This document shows positions 6,404 to 9,003 of a DNA stretch of 9,003 nt, piece after piece. The translations under genes were made by a program, and so were the position numbers. The stretch is from assembly GCA_002478245.1 (NCBI GenBank), contig DLMW01000018.1, positions 7,577 to 16,579 on the forward strand, read 5' to 3'. Source of the DNA: a bacterium UBP18_UBA7526 (GTDB lineage: Bacteria > UBP18 > UBA7526). How positions within the stretch are numbered: position 1 is the first letter of the stretch; each line of letters starts with the position of its first letter. The notes under the pieces were generated by a model that saw only the letters and a program-made list of their open reading frames with translations, did no database searches and was not told the origin of the DNA.

Positions 6404-7753
6404 CTATAGTTTCACTGATTTAAGGTTTCTTACCGCCTCTTTGAAAGCCTCCCCTCTCTCTTCAAAGTTCTTGAACATATCGTAGCTCGCACAGGCTGGG
6501 GAGAGAAGGACGCAATCGCCTTTTTTAGCCAAACTAAAGGCAATAGCTACCGCTTCTCTCATATCCCCTGCCATCTCAATTCTTCTAGGGAGAGAGAGGG
6601 CTTGGGCGATCTTTTCTCTTGCCTCACCCAATAGGATGAGTACCTTTACCCTCTCTTCTACCAGGGGTTGTAATGGGGAATAATCGAGCCCCTTATCCTT
6701 TCCTCCCGCAATCAGGATAATGGATCCTTTGAAGGAGGCCAAGGACTTCATTACCGCCGCAACATTGGTGGCCTTAGAGTCATTGATGAACCTTACCCCC
6801 TCAATCTCTCTGACGAACTCCATCCGATGGGGAATCCCTTTAAACTCTCTTAAGACCCTTCTGATACTGGCAACCCTTACTTTCCAGATGAGGCAGGTGG
6901 CGATGGCTGCTAGCGCATTCTCCAGATTATGGGGCCCCTTTATTCCTATCTCTCCCTGGCCGATAATCTCTTGTAATCTCCCCGTTAGGTTGGCCACTAC
7001 CCTCCCTTCCCTTAAGTAGACCCCTTCCGCCAACTCCTCTTCCTGGCTGAAGAAGATCTCCTTGGCCTCTAGGGAAAGGGTTCGGCAGTGAGGATCGTCC
7101 CAGTTTAAGATGGCGAAGTCATCTTCTTCTTGATTCATAAATATCCTCTTCTTTGCCCTAAGATATTCATCCAGATTTCGATACCTATCCAGGTGGTCTG
7201 GGGCGATATTGAGTAAGATGCTTATGAAAGGATGGAAGGTCTCTATCCTCTCCAGTTGAAACGAGCTCACCTCACTCACTATGAGCTCATAATCCCCATT
7301 GACATAGGAAGAGAGGGGGGAGCCGATATTCCCGGCTACCGCTACCCTCTTCCCTTCTCTTTTGAGTATCTCTCCTATTAGGGCAGCAGTGGTCGTCTTA
7401 CCATTCGTTCCCGTAACTGCGATAATGGGTATTTTTAAGAGGGAGGAGGCGAGTTCTAACTCCCCTATAATGGGGATCTTCTTCTCTTCTGCCCTCTCGA
7501 GTAATGGGATATTGGGAGGGACGCCCGGGCTTGCCACAATGAGCTCTCTACCCTCAAGTAGTTCTAAAGGATGGCCAGCGGTCTCAATCTCGATCCCTCT
7601 TCCCGCAAGCTCTCTATAGGCCCCTTTCAGTTCCTCTTTTCCCTTCCGATCAGTGATGGTTACCCTGGCCCCTTTAGTTTCCAGGAGTCTGGCAGCCGCT
7701 ACCCCAGCTCTTCCCATGCCCACTACCAAAACTTTTTTCCCTCTTAATTCCAT
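6404..7753 (-). CDS. murD: UDP-N-acetylmuramoylalanine--D-glutamate ligase
   Basis: MurD adds D-Glu to UDP-MurNAc-L-Ala with ATP in the cytoplasm. From the ATG at 7753 it has 449 residues, normal for the family. Motifs: N-terminal VLVVGMGRAGVAAARLL (8-24), SPGVPP (75-80), P-loop TGTNGKTTT (114-122), SEVSSFQLE (160-168), NIAPDHLDRY (182-191), Lys201, which aligns with the carbamylated lysine of E. coli MurD, GPHNLENALAA (274-284), PHRME (309-313) and NDSKATN (325-331). SSFQLE and NDSKATN identify MurD rather than MurE or MurF. The frame is open four codons further to a TTG at 7765, but that stretch contains the ribosome binding site, so ATG is preferred. It follows mraY after a repeat-filled gap and precedes ftsW. 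Confidence 0.96.
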   Translation of the reverse strand: MELRGKKVLVVGMGRAGVAAARLLETKGARVTITDRKGKEELKGAYRELAGRGIEIETAGHPLELLEGRELIVASPGVPPNIPLLERAEEKKIPIIGELELASSLLKIPIIAVTGTNGKTTTAALIGEILKREGKRVAVAGNIGSPLSSYVNGDYELIVSEVSSFQLERIETFHPFISILLNIAPDHLDRYRNLDEYLRAKKRIFMNQEEDDFAILNWDDPHCRTLSLEAKEIFFSQEEELAEGVYLREGRVVANLTGRLQEIIGQGEIGIKGPHNLENALAAIATCLIWKVRVASIRRVLREFKGIPHRMEFVREIEGVRFINDSKATNVAAVMKSLASFKGSIILIAGGKDKGLDYSPLQPLVEERVKVLILLGEAREKIAQALSLPRRIEMAGDMREAVAIAFSLAKKGDCVLLSPACASYDMFKNFEERGEAFKEAVRNLKSVKL

Positions 7754-7755
7754 AG

Positions 7756-7763
7756 CCACCTTC
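7756..7763 (-). promoter_or_regulatory. murD ribosome binding site that decides the start
   Basis: The minus strand reads GAAGGTGG here, with AAGG (7759-7762) five bases before the ATG at 7753. The alternative in-frame TTG at 7765 overlaps this site and has no purine-rich motif at a useful distance upstream, only the AT-rich repeat. The ATG is therefore the likely start. Confidence 0.7.
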
Positions 7764-7766
7764 AAG

Positions 7767-7808
7767 TAACAATTAAAGATTGTTCAATGTTCACTGTTAA
7801 TTGTTAGT
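7767..7808. repeat. Heptamer repeat patch and inverted repeat in the mraY-murD gap
   Basis: Plus-strand positions 7781-7808 read as four 7-bp units, TGTTCAA, TGTTCAC, TGTTAAT and TGTTAGT, the last touching the first base of the mraY stop codon. The same stretch has a perfect 10-bp inverted repeat, TAACAATTAA (7767-7776) and TTAATTGTTA (7797-7806), with a 20-base loop. The AT-rich stem with no following U-tract makes an intrinsic terminator unlikely. It fills nearly the whole gap between the two genes. Confidence 0.75.
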
Positions 7809-8908
7809 TATCTCAACTTCAAAGTTCCCAGGCTCAATAGGGCGAAGATGAGGGCAATGATCCAGAATCTGATTATTATCTTGGGCTCCTTCCATCCCAG
7901 AAGTTCGAAGTGATGGTGAAGCGGGGTCATGAGAAAGACCCTCTTCTTTCTCAATTTATAGGAGGCTACCTGGATAATGACCGAGAGGGCCTCCAAGACG
8001 AAGAGCCCTCCCACAATCAAGAGGACGGTCTCTTTCTTGATGAGAATGGCGATGGTGCCCAGGGCCCCTCCTAAGGCCAAGGAGCCGGTATCGCCCATGA
8101 TTACCTCGGCAGGATAGGCATTGAACCATAGAAATCCAATTCCCGCTCCTACCAGGGCAGAGCAGAATACAGTGAGTTCCCCGGCTCCAGACATATACAG
8201 AATATTCAGGTATTTTGCTATCCCGCTATGGCCGGTGACATAGGCAAGCCCGGCAAAGGCTCCCCCAGCGATCAAGAGGCTTCCTATGGCCAGGCCATCC
8301 AGCCCATTGGTCAGGTTGACCGCATTGGAGGAGGCCACGATAACCAATATGGCGAAGGGGATATAGAACCAGCCCAGATCGGGCAGGACGTTCTTGAAGA
8401 AGGGAACGGTGAGGCAGGTTCCATACTCTGGGATTAAGGGGTAACGAAAGAGATAGAGGCCGATTAGGAACCCTAAAGCGATCTGGCCCCCTAACTTGAC
8501 CAGGGGCCTTAGGCCCTCTCTACTTCCCTTCTTGATCTTCAAGAGATCATCGATGAAGCCCAGGGTCCCCAGCCACAAGGTGGCGAAGAGTATGAGCTGG
8601 ATGAATCTATTCAAAAGATCTGCCCATAGGAAACAAGCCAGGAGGATGGCCCCTAGGATTAGAAGACCACCCATAGTGGGGATGCCTGACTTCTCCTGAT
8701 GGAGGCGATAGAGGATAGGGTACCTCTCATCCTCTACTGGCCGCTGGGAGATCCTCAAGTCTTTCAGCCTCTTAATGATCAGAGGTCCGAAGATAATGCT
8801 CGCCAAAAGGGCGGTCAGGGCCGAAAGGCCACTGCGTACCGTGATATAGCGAAAGACATTGAAGATGATATGGAGTTCTCTAAAACGAATGAGCCATTGA
8901 TAAAGCAT
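7808..8908 (-). CDS. mraY: Phospho-N-acetylmuramoyl-pentapeptide-transferase
   Basis: MraY is the polytopic inner-membrane enzyme that moves phospho-MurNAc-pentapeptide from UDP to undecaprenyl phosphate, giving lipid I. The 366 residues contain about ten membrane segments. Motifs: GIPTMGGLLIL (75-85), FIDDLLK with Asp120/Asp121, Lys138 in LVKL, NAVNLTNGLDGLAIG (195-209), FNAYPAEVIMGDTGSLALGG (262-281) with Asp273, and MTPLHHHFELLGW (327-339). The HHH loop and the FNAYPA block separate it from WecA-type relatives. Position 201 is Asn where NLTDGLDGL has a nearly invariant Asp, discussed as a finding. AAGGGGG (8914-8920) is five bases before the ATG at 8908; another ATG at 8912 is out of frame. 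It is the first gene of the operon visible here, so murF, if present, lies outside the window. Confidence 0.97.
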   Translation of the reverse strand: MLYQWLIRFRELHIIFNVFRYITVRSGLSALTALLASIIFGPLIIKRLKDLRISQRPVEDERYPILYRLHQEKSGIPTMGGLLILGAILLACFLWADLLNRFIQLILFATLWLGTLGFIDDLLKIKKGSREGLRPLVKLGGQIALGFLIGLYLFRYPLIPEYGTCLTVPFFKNVLPDLGWFYIPFAILVIVASSNAVNLTNGLDGLAIGSLLIAGGAFAGLAYVTGHSGIAKYLNILYMSGAGELTVFCSALVGAGIGFLWFNAYPAEVIMGDTGSLALGGALGTIAILIKKETVLLIVGGLFVLEALSVIIQVASYKLRKKRVFLMTPLHHHFELLGWKEPKIIIRFWIIALIFALLSLGTLKLR

Positions 8909-8934
8909 TCATACCCCCTTCAAGGCAGGTATTC

Positions 8935-8955
8935 GTTTACTGTTTACCATTTACC
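8935..8955. repeat. Heptamer repeat patch upstream of mraY
   Basis: Three 7-bp plus-strand units, GTTTACT, GTTTACC and ATTTACC, run in tandem 27 bp upstream of the mraY start. The unit differs from the two other heptamer patches in the window, but the period and placement at a gene boundary are the same. The flanking 8909-9003 has short open stretches only, and no MurF-like C-terminus could be recognised in any minus-strand frame. Confidence 0.6.
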
Positions 8956-8981
8956 GGAACAAGATAACCCCTCTGGCGGAA

Positions 8982-9002
8982 AGGCAAAGGCATGCTTTGC
9001 CT
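8982..9002. other. Short perfect hairpin near the right edge
   Basis: AGGCAAAG (8982-8989) and CTTTGCCT (8995-9002) are perfect complements around a 5-base loop. It lies 74 bp or more upstream of mraY, in sequence with no recognisable gene. It could be a terminator stem for an upstream gene or part of a dispersed repeat. The window edge prevents checking what flanks it. Confidence 0.5.
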
Positions 9003-9003
9003 C

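Noticed and set aside
8909..8970. Sigma-70-like promoter upstream of mraY (TTGTTC, 17 bases, TAAACG on the minus strand)
   Set aside because: Each box matches only about half of the consensus and overlaps the heptamer repeat, so it cannot be told from chance.

Overview
This window is a single-direction block of cell-wall genes, all read on the minus strand. From right to left they are mraY, murD, ftsW, murG, murC, murB and the start of ddl, which is the peptidoglycan half of a classical division and cell wall (dcw) cluster. A second run follows: the tail of lysA, then dapA, then the first 41 codons of dapB, all from the diaminopimelate/lysine pathway. Together they supply meso-diaminopimelate (DapA, DapB), build and join the UDP-MurNAc precursor (MurB, MurC, MurD, normally also Ddl), move it to the lipid carrier (MraY), add GlcNAc (MurG) and polymerise it at the septum (FtsW). 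The organism is a bacterium that appears to make a DAP-type wall. Base composition is mid-GC, arginine is mostly AGA/AGG and the coding strand is purine-rich. No gene pins down a phylum; an uncultured, possibly thermophilic lineage is only a guess.

Layout: dapB start (1-125); a 174-bp gap holding a large inverted repeat built of 10-bp units; dapA (300-1172); a short gap; a 3' lysA fragment (1240-1470); five copies of a 7-bp unit (1476-1510); a 5' ddl fragment (up to 1901); then murB, murC, murG and ftsW, overlapping by 1, 59, 8 and 4 bases as in a tightly coupled operon; murD (start corrected to 7753); mraY; and about 95 bp of apparently non-coding sequence containing another 7-bp repeat patch and a small hairpin.

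The most notable point is the ddl/lysA junction. Ddl similarity stops after about 130 residues, and LysA similarity starts at its C-terminal CESGD motif, with only the heptamer array between. Both genes are broken at the repeat, and any genes that once lay between them (in many dcw clusters ftsQ, ftsA, ftsZ) are absent. This is either a recombination deletion or an assembly join across a dispersed repeat. Similar period-7 patches with different unit sequences lie in the mraY-murD gap and upstream of mraY, which suggests a class of short tandem repeats at gene boundaries in this genome. I saw no RNA genes, CRISPR array, transposase or defence system.
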